Assembly: GCA_905250125.1 (NCBI GenBank) | Contig: CAJNOL010000343.1 | Coordinates: 84,509-148,508, forward strand | DNA: 64,000 bases | Origin: Rotaria sordida | Lineage: Eukaryota > Rotifera > Eurotatoria > Philodinida > Philodinidae | Direction: 5' to 3' | Shown: piece by piece, positions 1 through 13,677 of the stretch | Layout: each line of letters starts with the position of its first letter | How positions within the stretch are numbered: position 1 is the first letter of the stretch | Program-made: the position numbers and the translations under genes | The notes under the pieces: generated by a model | Told to the model about the DNA's origin: nothing | What the model saw: the letters and a program-made list of their open reading frames with translations, nothing else | Database searches by the model: none

Positions 1-1094
1 ATTTTCTCAAAATCAGATTTTTAAACGAAAACTTGGAGCATTCTCCTTTTTCTTCTAAACAGTTCGATCCATTGGGCTCAAACTTTTTAAATAAGTACTT
101 CTATCAAATTGGGGTGCGTGTTTTTTTCCACTTGAAAATATTGTACCTATCAAGTGTGGCAGATTTCACAAAATTAGAACCATTCGAAAAAAAAGCTTTT
201 CTCATGGTTTTTTTGATAGTGCCTCCATTCTTTTGCTTCTCCTGAGTCTCAGGGATAATATTTTTCGAAGAAAAAAAACAAACACTCAGATTTGTTCCTA
301 ATTGTCACAGAAAAAATTTCAACTCTAAATAATGTAGTATGGATATTTGCGGGGAGGGAGCGGGAGAACTTCAGGTCATTTTTTGCCCTCGATCTCCCAA
401 AATCTCCCGAAAGGAAACATTTGGGAATTATGAGTCTAATACAACTTCTATTCTACTCATTGAGGCCCACTTACCGTGATAGTTTCAAAAATTTTCGTCT
501 AGTCGTTCTCGAGATACTTCGGAAAGAGATGGTTCCCTTAATGAGATTTGAATTGAACTAAATAACGGACACGTTTGACATCATCAAGTTCAACACATCT
601 CAGCTCGATAGATATAGTTATGTGTATTTTCACCATAACTTTGCCTCATATGGCATCGCATATGATACCGTTTTTTCACTGTATACGGTCGTATATACGC
701 AGTAATCTTACCATGATATGGCCACATTTCTGCGCTGGATACTACAGTAGAATACGATCTCTTTCTGTGTTGTAAATTAACCGTATACGAATCATGTTAT
801 TCAACATAGAATGCTCAATATTTTATCGCCATTTTTAATCGTCTTATTTGCTAGTATAGTCCAATATTTCTAAATAGTGAGTATAAAACAAATGATAAAA
901 AAAAAACAATTCGTGTTGAATTTTAAGGAGACAATTAAACTATTTTTTGAAATATCTCCTTTGTTTTATTATAAATTGAACTTGTTTTTTTGCTTATTAG
1001 ATGATGATGAGAAAAGAAATCTAATATTTATTTGAAAATTCTCGACATTGAAAAAATTTTGAAATGCAATAAATGATTCATGTATCATACAAAC
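1..1094. other. AT-rich DNA without recognised gene
   Basis: No frame here resembles a known protein and the short open frames lack splice-linked partners. Base composition is slightly less AT-rich between about 340 and 780 than in the bulk intergenic DNA, which could mean an old repeat. I see no tRNA, tandem array or clear terminal inverted repeat. Confidence 0.5.
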
Positions 1095-2519
1095 TAGCCT
1101 ACGACGCAAAAGTATCCGCACAAATGTTGAAGCCTGTAGCATTTTAACAGAAGATGTTAAAATTTATTTCTTATATAGTTAGATAGACCAAAGTCTTTGC
1201 TTTAAAATGCACAGTTTGAAAGAAATTTGATGAAAGTAAGATGTCTGAATTTTATTTTTCCTAAACCCGTCAAAAATGACCTGTAAACGAGTTAAATTAG
1301 AAATTATTGTGCTAGAATGTCTGTTTATAAGTTGAACAATTCCGTGATGTGCTTCAGACTTTAATTGAAAAAAAATTGAGTTCAGTCGATTGAGGGCTCC
1401 CCGAGTTATAAGCGGATCTAAATATGATGAAATCAGTGCCAAACCGTTCTCTTTTTCCTAAGTGAATGTGTTCTTGACATTATTAAGATTGTAATATCCA
1501 ATTGGTAAGAACGGGGGACATTTTGCTTTGATGTCGATCCCTATAGAAAACATAAGCAGTTTCACATAAAACTTTCAGCAATTGTAGGGCTCAGAGTCAC
1601 TAGTCACTCCTATAAGTTTCAGCTTGATTGGTCAAGGTTTTCCCTTATTTCGATAGTTAGCGATATAGATCCTATTGGACCTTCTATGGGTCAAAGAATC
1701 ATTCATTCTAGATGATGTATATACATACTTTGACAGACAATTTACATACCATTCGATAGAGAATTTAATTCTGAACAAAAATTGTATAGATACATTCTAG
1801 TAAAAATTAAATATTCACTAGAAAAAATTCCGAATACCTCTAATATATAATCATATACAAGCTTTGCTAGAACCTTGTGTATCTTCGTTCTTCCCTATAT
1901 ACTTCCGAACCAGAGCCATTTTTTCAGTATCACTACTAATCATTAAGAACTATACAAGTCCTCGAATAAGTGGCTGCAAAGGGTGTGGTTGTGAGCGTGC
2001 AAGAAGAGAAGATCCACATCCATCCATGAAATGGACGACGATTCTTCGAATCAATACGATCATTACAACAAACACATTCGATAAGCATTTTTATGTAAAT
2101 GACTGTGATGTTTTCTGCTACTATTTGTTACTTCTGTCCCCGTGACATACGTAAGCCGAAAGATAATTAGTATAATCCTTGGTCTATATAGGGCTAGAAA
2201 TCTCACCTAAGTACGTCTTATCTTAATCTTGATTATTAGTAATATGAGTATGCAATAATGAGTTTAAGATTCATAAGTTTGTTTATTGGAGATATACCTA
2301 TGATAAGGTGATAATGGAGATAACAAACACAATACTGGACATGAAAGAATAAGTTTAACAAGAAAAAGATAGAAAAAACCAAAAAAGATATATTTAAAAG
2401 AGAGAGAAGAAGATAGTGAGACTGAACAAAAGTGTTACCACTTAGAATTTAAAAAAAGCCGCTCAAGAAAAGTGGGGAAAAAAACTATATGCATATATCA
2501 GGAAAAAAGATGCCGAGAT

Positions 2520-3004
2520 TAGGGGTATCGGCTTAGCATTAGCATTATATTGTTTAATGCAAATTTTAATACTTTTGTATTAGAATTAAAAAATTAACTT
2601 AATGCTCTTGTATTAGAAATAAAACATTAATTTAATACTTTGGTATTAGTATTACAAAAGTATTAGTCTAATACTAATGCCTACAGTTCCCGAAAAGAGA
2701 ACAACATTGTTCCGTTATGGTAATTTTTTTTCCAAAACAGAACACTTTTGTTCTGTTATGGGAAGCTGTTTCCAATAAAAGAGCAAAAGTATTCTGTTTT
2801 AGGAAAAAAATTACCATAACGAAGAGATTTTGTTCTGTTCTCGCGAGCTATAGGCATTAGTATTAGACTAATACGTTTCTAATACTAATGTCAAAGTATT
2901 AAACTAATGTTTTATTTCTAATACAAGAGCATTAAGTTAATTTTTTAATTCTAATACAAAAGTATTAGCATTTTCCTAATACTAATGCTAAGCCGACACC
3001 CCTA
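2520..3004. mobile_element. Palindromic MITE nested in the larger element
   Basis: A 485-base near-perfect hairpin bounded by TA on both sides (2520-2521 and 3003-3004). The left end reads GGGGTATCGGCTTAGCATTA and the complement of the right end reads GGGGTGTCGGCTTAGCATTA. The arms are rich in TAATAC/GTATTA steps, and the centre is an inverted pair of motifs around AACAGAACA and TGTTCTGTT. There is no coding capacity. It lies between the arms of the 4.9-kb element, so it probably inserted there later. Confidence 0.8.
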
Positions 3005-3402
3005 GCCTAGATGCTACATGAAAGAGGACAACGGGAATCAATGAACAAAGGATTCTTCACTTAAAAGTTGGCGACGATATAGTATCATCTATCGACGCTA
3101 ACAGTGACTCTTATTATAATCAGTAGAAAAGTAATTATTTTTCTTTCTTTTTCTCATTCTCTCTATATATAGAACGGCAATATTCACGCATGTTGTTTGT
3201 TTATTCATAGATATTACACTTACACTACACTCCCTCTTCTGTTATCAGTCATCGAAAGCAGAACTTTGAAATATTCGGTGTCCTATCATCAGTTTAATTG
3301 ATGAGTAGATTCCAAAGATACGTCATTAGTACTTGTGATCCTTCTGAAATTAAAGTTTACATTGAACCGTACTTCCCATACAATACACACAATACAGTTG
3401 TT

Positions 3403-3880
3403 TTGCAGCCACTTATTCGAGCACTTTTGTAGTTCTTAATGATTAGTAGTGATACTAAAAAAATGGCTCTGGTTTTGATGTATATAATCGAGAACGAAGA
3501 TAAACACGGTTCTCTATATAGTACTTTAATCTATATTAGGGGTGACATATGCTTCATAAAACATAGAAGACAGATTTGTTGCAGCCACTTATTCAAGCAC
3601 TTTTGTAGCTCTTAATGATTAGTAGTGGTATTGAAAAAATGTCTCTGGCTCGGAAGTATATAGGGAAGAATGAAAGTAAACACGGTTCTCTATATAATAG
3701 TTTAATCTATATTTGGTGGTGGTATGTGCTTCATAAAACATAGGAGACAGATTTGTTGCAGCCACTTATTCAAGTACTTGTATAGTTCTTAATGATTAGT
3801 AGTGATACTGGAAAAATGGCTCTGGCTCGGAAGTATATAGTGAAGAACGAAGATACACAAGGTTCTAGCAAAGCTTGTAT
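3403..3880. repeat. Three tandem ~176-bp units
   Basis: The phrase TTGCAGCCACTTATTC recurs at 3403, 3579 and 3756, giving unit lengths of 176 and 177 bases. Each unit continues through AGTTCTTAATGATTAGTAG and ends near an ACGGTTCTCTATATA motif. The third unit runs directly into the right inverted arm. A single inverted copy lies in the left arm at about 1863-1985, so expansion happened in one arm only. Confidence 0.8.
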
Positions 3881-4679
3881 ATGATTATATATTAGGAGTA
3901 TTCGGAATTTTTTGTAGTGAATATTTAATTTTTACTAGAATGTATCTATACAATTTTTGTTCAGAATTAAATTCTCTATCAAATGGCACGTAAATCGTCT
4001 GTCAAAGTATGTATATACATCATCTAGAATGAATGATTCTTTGACCCATAGAAGGTCCAATAGGATCTATATCGCTAACTATCGAAATAAGGGAAAAGCT
4101 TGACCAATCAAGCTGAAACTTATAGGAGTGACTAGTGACTCTAAGCTCTACAATTGCTGGAAGTTTCATGTGAAACGGCTTATGTTTTCTATAGGGGTCG
4201 GTATCAAAGCAAATCGTTCTCTATCCTTTTTGCATCAATTATGAAATGTCTGTAAGAGTTGGGTCTTTTGGACAACTTTGAAATCTTTTTACTTCCAGAA
4301 ATATCATAAATTCTTGCTAAAAACTGTAAAGTACAGTGCATTCAATGATTGATTGTATTGTATTTATTTTAAAACCTGATTGAGGATCGCTATGAAATTG
4401 TAAAAATTTCGGAGTGATGCGTCCATAGAGCCCACATTTTACAGTATATATTTTGTAAGTTTCAGTTCGTTAGCGTATCGTTTAATGAAAATATGATAGT
4501 TTATAAATTAAAAAAGGCGCGAAAAATATTAATAGATTACAGGTCATTTTTTGGTAGCTTTAGGAAAAATAAAATTCAGACATCTTAACTTCATCAATTT
4601 TTTTTCGAACTATGTATTTTAAAGCAGAGACTTTATTCAATCTAGCTGCGTCAGAAAGAAATTTCTAACGACTTATATT

Positions 4680-5955
4680 TAATTGAGCAATAAAATAATT
4701 GAAATGAGCAATAATGAAATTTAGCAATAAATTTACTGAATGGTCAATAATTATATTGGATGAGCAATAATTATATTGAATCAGCAATAATTATATTGAA
4801 TCAGCAATAATTATATTGAAAAAGCGATAACTACATTGAATGAGCAATAAATATACTGAATTAGCAATAATTTACTCAAATTAAAGGTAAATTTTATATA
4901 AAAATGGGCACTATGGATTCATTTTGTTATGCTACATTCCAAAGATGTGCTATAAGACAGAGTTGTGTTATATTATACATTATATTTTCGGTCTCTTTCT
5001 TTCTCTAGATATGTATCTACACCTTTCATTCTCTTTCTCTTTTGTCAGGTTAGCTGTACTGGCTTTTCTGAATCCGACCAAATTAATCATTCTATCATCT
5101 CGAATATTGAATGGTTATTTGAATACAAATTTTGTAGATTAATATTTACTCTTTCAGATTATGCAATTGGAACTGTACAACAACCATTCCAAGCTGAAGG
5201 TTTTTAAACAAAAAACGTCCGAGTTCATACATTTGGGTCTGATAGAGTCCAAATATGACCTCCAACCTTTTTATTTAAAATCCTTCAACTCTGAGTGTCT
5301 TTTGTACAGTTATAATCACATTGTATGAAAGTGGAAACATTGCTCCACAGATGTGTATTCGAAAAACAGTTCAGTATTCCAAAAAATAGAATGGCCCAAA
5401 ATCCTATGGTGGAGTTCAGAAAACCTGGTGCAGCTCCCTACTGTCAGATACATTTCCACATTGCTTTCTCTTCGATTGTTTATTTTTTTCTTTCAAGCAA
5501 TCATTTAGATATATTCTATTTGTATCATATCTATTTCTGGTATATTCAGTCATCTCAAATACAGGTCTACATATGTGTGATAACAGAAAGGATCTTATTT
5601 TTCGAAAATTAAACATCATATACACAAGATCATATTACAGATTTGACACATTTATTTATAGAAATATGTAAGAAACAGAGACAGACCACCTAGGCAAAAA
5701 AAAGCTTTATTGATCCAATAATATACTATATTTTTCATTTCTTTGTTTTTTATTTTCGATTGTAACTTAAAATAATACACTTTTTCTTTTATTTATTGCT
5801 AAAATATGAAATTATTACTGCTATTTAATCAATTAATTATTGTCAATTTAATAATATAAAATTGCTCAATAAAGTTTTTTTTTATTGCTCACAAACTATT
5901 GCTAAATCGTATATTAATTATTGCTCATTCCAACATTTTTATTGCTCAAATAAAT
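4680..5955. repeat. Inverted pair of GAGCAATAA tandem arrays
   Basis: About ten copies of a unit of roughly 19 bases built on GAGCAATAATTATATTGAA fill 4680-4880. The reverse complement (TTATTGCTC and variants) recurs several times at 5800-5955. The DNA between (about 4920-5700) is not repetitive and has a splice-like TTTTGTCAG at 5040-5048 followed by a 50-codon open stretch ending at 5207. Inverted termini made of short tandem repeats resemble Drosophila FB elements. The block interrupts the right arm of the larger element. Confidence 0.65.
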
Positions 5956-6031
5956 ACTATCCATTTTCAACACCATCTGTTGAAATGTACAAGTTTCGAT
6001 ATTTGTGCGGATACTTTTGCATCGTAGGTTA

Positions 6032-9000
6032 TAAATAACACAACAGTTTAAGTAAAATAGAAATAAATAAAATTGCAACAAGGATACATATATATTGTTA
6101 GATTCATTTCTCATATTATATTTATTACACTGAACTCGCTTGTTACGCCTCGCATGTCACAAAAACAAAAATTATTTATAAGGTTGTGAGAACATCTAAG
6201 TTTGGAATAAGGCAACAAAAGAGAAAAGAGAAACTCTATTGAAAATGAACAGCACTAATAACAAGATTAGAAATATATCTAATGCAAGAAGAACTTGAAA
6301 ATAAAAGTTTCAGTTGGGAGAAGCAAATAAATGAAAGTCAATAGGGCATATATAATTATGACGATACTAATCCTTGTAAATTGGATCCAGAATGCTGTGA
6401 GTCATGACATTTATATATATATATAAGGTTGATAGCAATAACTTTTTTTTTCTGTTCTTTTAATATATAGAATAAAATATTCAAGTACATTGTTTCACTC
6501 AAGTCTTTTTAACATTTATCATACAAACAATTACATAAGGTCATGAAAATTGTTTTTTAAGAAGCTAGCGAATCAATATTTAGTTGTAGTTCAAGAAGTT
6601 GTGAGCCCAATCTGCTTGAATACATCGCCTAGTGGAATAAAATGAAGTATTCTTGACTGAACTATCACTTGTCTATTATTGAAAAAGATATTATAAACTT
6701 GATGCCTAGAATAATGTCATCATATTCATCGCATCTTTTTGATTGTGTATAAATAAGAAAAACACAACATGTCATGTGTTACTATATTTTCTATCGTATG
6801 AATCCCTTGATTTTCCAGCAATTTCTTATCCTCACTTGATACATATATTTTGTAAATGTATAACAATTAAAAGTTTGACATAAAAGTAAACATAGTATAT
6901 GTAATAGTACAATCGTCCACTATTCAGAAGTAAGCTTATCAGAAAAGAAAATCTTCTTTAAAGACGCAATACACGCCATTTGTGCTAACAATTCTGTGTC
7001 TTGTCGAGCTTAATATGACAGACTTATTCTAGAATAATATTCTTTGTTCCTGTCTTGCTTGTTTCATGGAAATAATATAGCTTTTTACTAATAGAGAACG
7101 ACAAAATAGTCAGAAAATAGATTGATCGTACTTCAAACCAATTCGATCGATCCTACTTAAAAAAAGCAGATTTCAACGATGTAAACGTTAATCGTTCAGG
7201 AGTGTATAGATTAAATCAAGAAAAAAGATAGCTAAATCAATATTCTGCATGTAATATAATCTCCGATAATTATATCGAAGTTTTCTTATAAAGATAAACA
7301 AATTCTATATATTCTATTTTCTCATTTTAATATCATTAGCATAAAAAATAAACAAAGTAAGAATCTATGTTCGTTTGTTTATTAAGAGGAAAAATTTAAT
7401 ATGACTCTCTATACTTTTAGTTCTTCTTCAGCATAGTTCGGATTATTAAATCGAGTTGATTAAAATAATCATAATATATTGTTCATATTACTAATAATAT
7501 GAAAAGTTTTGACTTAGGAAATAATTGCAATACATAAAATGATTCATCTTCTTTGAAGCGAAGCAAACAAAAGAAATTTCTATTTTACAGAGTACTGAGA
7601 TAAAATATACAGAGTTTTTGAACTATTCTGTTTAAACTAAAATATAGTCTTCTTTCAAAAATAAAAGCTTGCTTTTATTAAAAGTCTATAAGACGAACGC
7701 AACCTTTTTTTCCAGAGATTCAAATAATTAATAACATTTCGCATTCAAATTTTTTTTTTTTGCACAAATAATTAAAAACCAAAATGATAAAGAAAGTTGC
7801 TTAGGAAAAATAAGAAATTTTCTCATTGTTTAATTTTTGTTTAAAGTTTTTTTTCGAAATATCTGTCCTTTGAGATCATATACTAAGTGGGATTTTTCCT
7901 AAATACGGATGATGAATAATAAATAAAGCGAAAACATATTGATGGATGTTTTTGTTGTTAAATTCCCTAATGCATCGTACAACAAAAATATCATTGACAC
8001 TGACGTGACATAAATGTTACTACTGATTAATTTAAAATGTTATACTCTCTTTATTTCAAAATTTTTTCTAAAATATTAACAGACATCTTTTCTTCACATA
8101 GATTTTTTTTTCTTGTTCTACTCATTGAGAGATAAAAGAAAATTGAGAATTAACAGTCAGTACTTATCTTTGCAATTCTAATGAGTCTATCAAATTTCTT
8201 TAAAAAAAAAACAGAATGAAAACGAGTTTCTTTTTTGGCAATACGAATTATTGATGAAAAAAAATATCATTATGTATTTTCTAATTACACTTTATACCAA
8301 ATATATTCTCACGGTAAGATAAATGAATAGATTAAATTTTCAGAATAAAAATCTATAATGAGAAATTTTTACAATTGTATTCGACTTAACGTCATCGTTT
8401 TTCTCAATTGTGTATCTTAGTCTTCTTTGCGAATAAGACAAAAATTTAGCTGATTATTTTCATAAAACATAGATTGTTTTTTTCTTTCTCAAGACCTTGA
8501 AAATAAATGTTAATGTTGTTGACAAATCTGAGTATTGATGATTGTTGTTGATCATCCAAGGTTGCGTGTTGTGTTTTAGTATGTTATTTATAGGAAAAAG
8601 TCATATGTCTTTACTTAATGTTCATTGGTATCGATTGATTTTTTTTTCCTGTTAAATTTCTTTTGTGGATGTTATCAATAGTCTCATACTTCCATTTTAA
8701 GATTGGATTAGTTTCTTCCTCTTAATCTTTATTACTCAAATAATAAGTAACCATCATTTTTTTTCTTTTATAATAAAAAAAGAAGTGGATGAATGATATT
8801 TGGTAAATCAGTTCGAAATGGTATTGGTAATTCGATTGAGATGATGTTTTCGTTAAATGTCAATCAAAAATATTTCTAAACTTCAATCGTTTTAGTTTTT
8901 TTTTTTATCAATAATATTCTATACGATTGTTTTAAAGAACATTAGGATAGTCAGTTATTATTTTAAATGATGGTTTTTCTATTTCAGAGATGATGATGAT

Positions 9001-11701
9001 GATGATGATGATAATAGAGAAAGAATTCGAAAAAAATCAGTTGATAATCTTATAACGAGAGATTTTTTTTCTCGAGCTTTTTCATTTAGAAAAAAAAACG
9101 TAACCTTTTGACACGACAGAAGCTTCCGTTATTTATTGCCATTGTAAATGTTTATAAATGTCATAAATATGATTGAAACAACATGACAAAAGTTAATGAA
9201 CATCAACTATGAGATATATCTGTCTAACTTAATTCTTTTCTTTTGTGTTTTTTTTTTATCGATTATATCCCAAAGGTGTTTACTTTGAATAATTAATCCT
9301 CTATCATTATTTCTATGATTTTATGCCACTATTAATCGCTCTACTCTGATATTGTTTTATTTCATTTATCATTCATAATTTTAAAAAAAAAAAGAAACGT
9401 TATCGTAAAGAATAAAATATGTTAATTGTAATTATCCGATACAATATTAAGAAATATAAAAACGACTGTTCTTTCACTTATCTGCTTATATATAATCCAA
9501 ATAGACGAGCAAAAGATAAGGTAAGATTTGTAATGCTTAGCTTGATTATTATTAAATATATTGAATCATCAATATCTTTTAATAGAATTATATAGTTTTA
9601 AAGAGAGAAAAAAACAAAAATCTAAGAAATTCCATGTCAATTCATTTATTTTTGAATCATATTTACATCTATTTCATGGTTAGCAAATATATCATTTCTC
9701 TATCAATAAAAATAAATATACTCGCGTAAGTTTTATGTTGACAACTCCGGCAATATAAATAGATAGTTTTAGTATAAAAGGTTATATACAATTTTCATTA
9801 ATTGGACAATTATTTTCAAAATATGTTTATATTAGTATATTTCATTTTAATTATTTTTGTTTCCTCCTTTACTTATGTATTCAAATTATTTAAGTATTTT
9901 AAATCTTCTCAGATGATAATCAGAAAAAAAAATAATAATAATTCAAGACAAAGAGTGCAAATGTTTAACAAGACAATTATTAATAATTATTCATTGTTCA
10001 TTCCGTACCCAGAATTTATTTATATTTATGTTTTTTATTTATTATTCCTATCTGATTGAGATATCTAATATTAACAGTATACTTCTTTCTATTTTGTATT
10101 TATCTTAATGTAGTGACGACAGGAGTCCGTAAATGGAAAAATAATGACATACGTCTATCAATCAATGAAAACTTTATAGAACTTTTTTCCTTTTGTTCTC
10201 TTGTTTTTGATGAATAAGCTTTGATTACTAAATGAATAAGATTCTGTTCAATCAATATATTTTACATTTGCGTTTTATTTTTTCTATATAAGTAAATAAA
10301 TCATTTATAAATGCAGCTATCTTTTTCAATATATATATATATTTTTTTGAAGTTATCTAGAAAAAAAAAACTTTCTCAATAAATGGATTATATGAAACAA
10401 TGCTTGAAAATACCCATTGTACCGAAGATAGATTGATTTGTGTGAACATTGATGAAAGAATAAATATATTAGGGTCTCTACTTCTCTACTTAGTTTTCAC
10501 TAATTAAATTCATAGGATATTTATTATAAAACTAATTAAATTATATAGACTAGAACAAAAAAAGAAACCAATATGAAAACTACCAATAATAAACGAACAA
10601 GAAAAGAGAAAGAGAAACTCAAACATCGTAGCAAGGTCATTTTATATTATTTTGTTTTCTCTTTTAAATGAAAAGAGAGAGAGAAAATGAAAGAATATAT
10701 GTATATATTGAAAATATTTTTTCAATATTGATCAGGTTTAATAACTCGATGATAGTTTGAATAGTATATATAAACTTAAAATAATATGAAAACGAATTAT
10801 CTTTCTAGTTATCCCACCAACTAGAATATACATTAGGATTTGTTGTCAAAAACAAATAATGAAAAATCCATTTGACTTGTCAACATACTGTCTATCATCT
10901 ATAGATACAACTGGAAAAACAAAACAAAACCAATCTTCTAGTTAGTTTTTATCGTAGTTACTTATATGTAAGTGTTATTAACATGTATAATATTTGTTTA
11001 TTTTTTAATGTCAATTTTCCTATTGAATAGTTTTCAATAATCATTCAATTGTAAAGAAGAAAAAAAAAACATATTATTGAAATTCTTTTAATAAGAATAA
11101 TCATGCTTATTGAAATTAAAATTAGTAGAATAGAAGAAAATAAATTGGATGTATGTGACTTTCTTTTCCAAGGAAAAATATAAGAATTTAGTTAGAAACG
11201 GATGTAGTCAACTGCGCTACGAATAGTTAATTGAATAAGACAAAGAGAAAGAGACCAAACAAAAGAAACAAAAAAACACACAAGTTATGTCCTGTTGCCA
11301 AGTTTTGTATTTTTATAGGATTATGTCAAAAGATTCACAAGATCAAACACTATCAGTATGGTTTATTTATTAAATTTAGAGTATTTACTCATCATATAAA
11401 GAGAAAAATGAGATTTTTTAGACTTTAAAACTTTGACCAAAAATCATCATTCGATATTTGACTATTTTTTCGAGTATAGATCAAAAAAGATTACTTAATA
11501 TAGAAGGAATCGATCTTTATTTAGATATAATAAAAACGAAAAAGATTGATTATTTCTTTTATAAATCATTGTTAACAATAAATAAAGATTTATTGGTTAA
11601 ATTCACAGGAGACTAGTGTCATAATATTCTTTTTTTCTTTATTAATTAGTATCAAAATATATATGTATCTATGTAAATATTGAGCTTCTAGATATAATGT
11701 C
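6032..11701. other. 5.7 kb of very AT-rich DNA, no recognised gene
   Basis: The stretch is dominated by A and T runs and short microsatellites, for example (GAT)n near 8990-9012. Open frames at about 9802-10059 and 11231-11428 are low-complexity (Asn/Lys/Phe/Tyr-rich), match nothing I know and lack spliced continuation. The last few hundred bases should contain the promoter of the GPCR gene, but I can name no specific element. Confidence 0.5.
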
Positions 11702-13583
11702 ATGTGGTATCAAAGAACAACTGAAATCATTGATTGGATTTGTATAATAATGTTTATTCTGGGTACACTTGGAAATACTCTTGGTCTTATTGTATTTTCA
11801 TCTCGAAAATTTCGTCGAACAACTTATGGTCGTTTAGCAATAGCATCATTAATTATAAATCTTTTATGTGTTATTCGTTATTCATTACTTTTACATTCAA
11901 ATGCTCGTCGTTGGTTAACATATAAAGTTGGTCAATCATGGTTTAATTGTAAATTACATAGACTTTCATCTTGTTTACGTGTTTTATCAGCTTTAATTAT
12001 TGTGGCTTGGACATATGAACGTTTTACTTATGTTACAGTAAATTATAGATTTTTTACAAATCGTCCATTTGTTAAGAGATATAAATTTTATTTTATGGGA
12101 TTTATATCTTTAATTATTGTTGGAATTCTTACGGGACCAACTGTTTATTTCTATCAACCAAGATTAATTATTTTATCAAATCATCAATTTATATTTCAAC
12201 AAAATCTAACATCAACTACATCATATAGGTATTAGATTTAATCAAAAAATAAAATAATTATAATAAACTTTATTATTCTAAGTTCATCTCATATTTAAGT
12301 AAAGATTAGAAAATTTATCAAATTTAACATTATTTATTTTAAACAAATCATATTAACTACTTTTTATTATTTTCTCATAAGGGAAATAAAAATAAATCTT
12401 GTTGAAAAATAATTCAGAAAAAAACTGATAAAAATCATAAATATAGATCATATTTATCTTTTGACAGAAAACAACAAAAATACGGTCGAATAGATAATAA
12501 AAATAACTAACATATTTTCTATATAATAGAAAATTTAATTTTACAACTAACACTTTTTCCTTGATTTATTCAATTCTAATATAGTCGACATTTATCATCG
12601 ATCAGCGAGAAATAATATGTTATTTGTTTATTTCACAATAATATTAAATTATTCAATCGAATCAATCGTTAATTAACTTGTGTTGAACAAATAACATTTT
12701 TAGAAATGCAGAATTAGTTGCTAAAGCAAAACATGTTTCCCTAGTTGTCTTAGATCTATCAGAGTAGATTCTATACTCCTAAATATTACTATGAAAATAA
12801 TGATTTGACTTGTTGTGTAAGCAATAGATAAATTGTTATATATTTTTTGATAGATTATTAAATTCTTCATATCGGGAAGAATATTCATTGAAAAATGAAG
12901 ATTCAACAATTAGTCATTCATATCGATCAATATGTACTTTAAAAGAATCAATTTCAACATCATGGAATAGTTTCTTAAATGATGTTCGATTTGGTTTTAA
13001 TTATACAACATTACGTTCAATACTTTCAGAAATAATTCCATCTTTTTTTGTTATTTTATTTGATATTGGAATAATCATTCATGTTGTTCTATCAACATCT
13101 TCGATATCGTCAAATGGTTCATCAATAAATACTCGTTCAAGTTATCGTGGTTCATTTCAAAGTAAAGATGCTGTTCATGGTTTAATAGTACATAATCGTC
13201 CACGTACATCATGGATGAATATCGTATTAATAATGCATTCATTTCTTTTTTGTTTTTCATCATTAACAGCAACAATTGTCTATTGGTCAACATCTAATGT
13301 TCTTTTATCATATTCGACAAGTGTTGTTATATTATCTAATTGTTCATTAAACTTTTATGTTTATTGTTTAAGTGGAAGATCATTTAGAAATGAAATACGA
13401 AAATTATTTTATCGTTATTTTCAATTATATTGTTTTGGAAGATTTATGAATTTATTTCGAACTAAATCACAAAGAGATGAAATTGCACAAATCGTTCGAA
13501 TGCGTTTAGTTAGACATAGAAGTACTATTATACCTGCATATTCTGCTGGTCGTAAAGTATCATTTTCTCCTACGTGTAATTAA
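11702..13583 (+). CDS. Class A (rhodopsin-like) orphan G-protein coupled receptor
   Basis: Two exons, 11702-12228 and 12854-13583, join in frame (AG|A) across a 625-base GT-AG intron to give 418 residues, normal for the family. Seven membrane segments are visible: about 10-32 (with the TM1 Gly-Asn), 44-66, 84-106, 127-150, 234-256, 297-319 and 327-348. Cys83 before TM3 and Cys203 in the second extracellular loop are placed for the conserved disulfide. The DRY box is ERF (106-108) and the NPxxY motif is replaced by NFYVY (342-346). A basic helix-8 region and a basic tail follow. It is a plasma-membrane receptor, probably for a peptide as in rotifer FMRFamide-receptor-like expansions; the ligand cannot be read from sequence. 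The intron is about ten times longer than its neighbours, which leaves slight doubt about the join. Confidence 0.85.
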
Positions 13584-13677
13584 AAACATTTCTTTTCGTC
13601 GGTTTTTTTTTCAAGGTACAAACAATTCAAAATTCAACTAAAAATCTTTTTTTCACTTTATTTTTACATCAATTTTA

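Larger units (their letters stand above)
1095..6031. mobile_element. Large fold-back element, TA-flanked, with nested insertions
   Basis: The ends are inverted repeats: after a TA at 1095-1096 the left end reads GCCTACGACGCAAAAGTATC, and the complement of the right end, next to a TA at 6030-6031, reads ACCTACGATGCAAAAGTATC. The match continues for about 29 bases. The arms pair far inward: about 1160-1260 pairs with 4550-4660, and about 1510-1985 pairs closely with 3760-4220. TA duplication and long inverted arms fit a non-autonomous Tc1/mariner-type fold-back element. Nested inside are a second palindrome (2520-3004), three ~176-bp tandem units (3403-3880) and an inverted pair of short-repeat arrays (4680-5955). 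No transposase is visible. The open frames inside are interrupted and I do not call them genes. Confidence 0.75.

Noticed and set aside
1864-2145. 93-codon open frame on the plus strand
   Set aside because: It lies within the left arm of the fold-back element, and its inverted counterpart in the right arm is not open; this is a by-product of repeat sequence.
4686-4880. Regular short repeats considered as a CRISPR array
   Set aside because: Units are contiguous with no unique spacers, and the gene content is animal; it is a tandem array.
9802-10059. 85-codon hydrophobic frame
   Set aside because: It begins with TTG, is low-complexity AT-driven, and has no splice partners or family resemblance.
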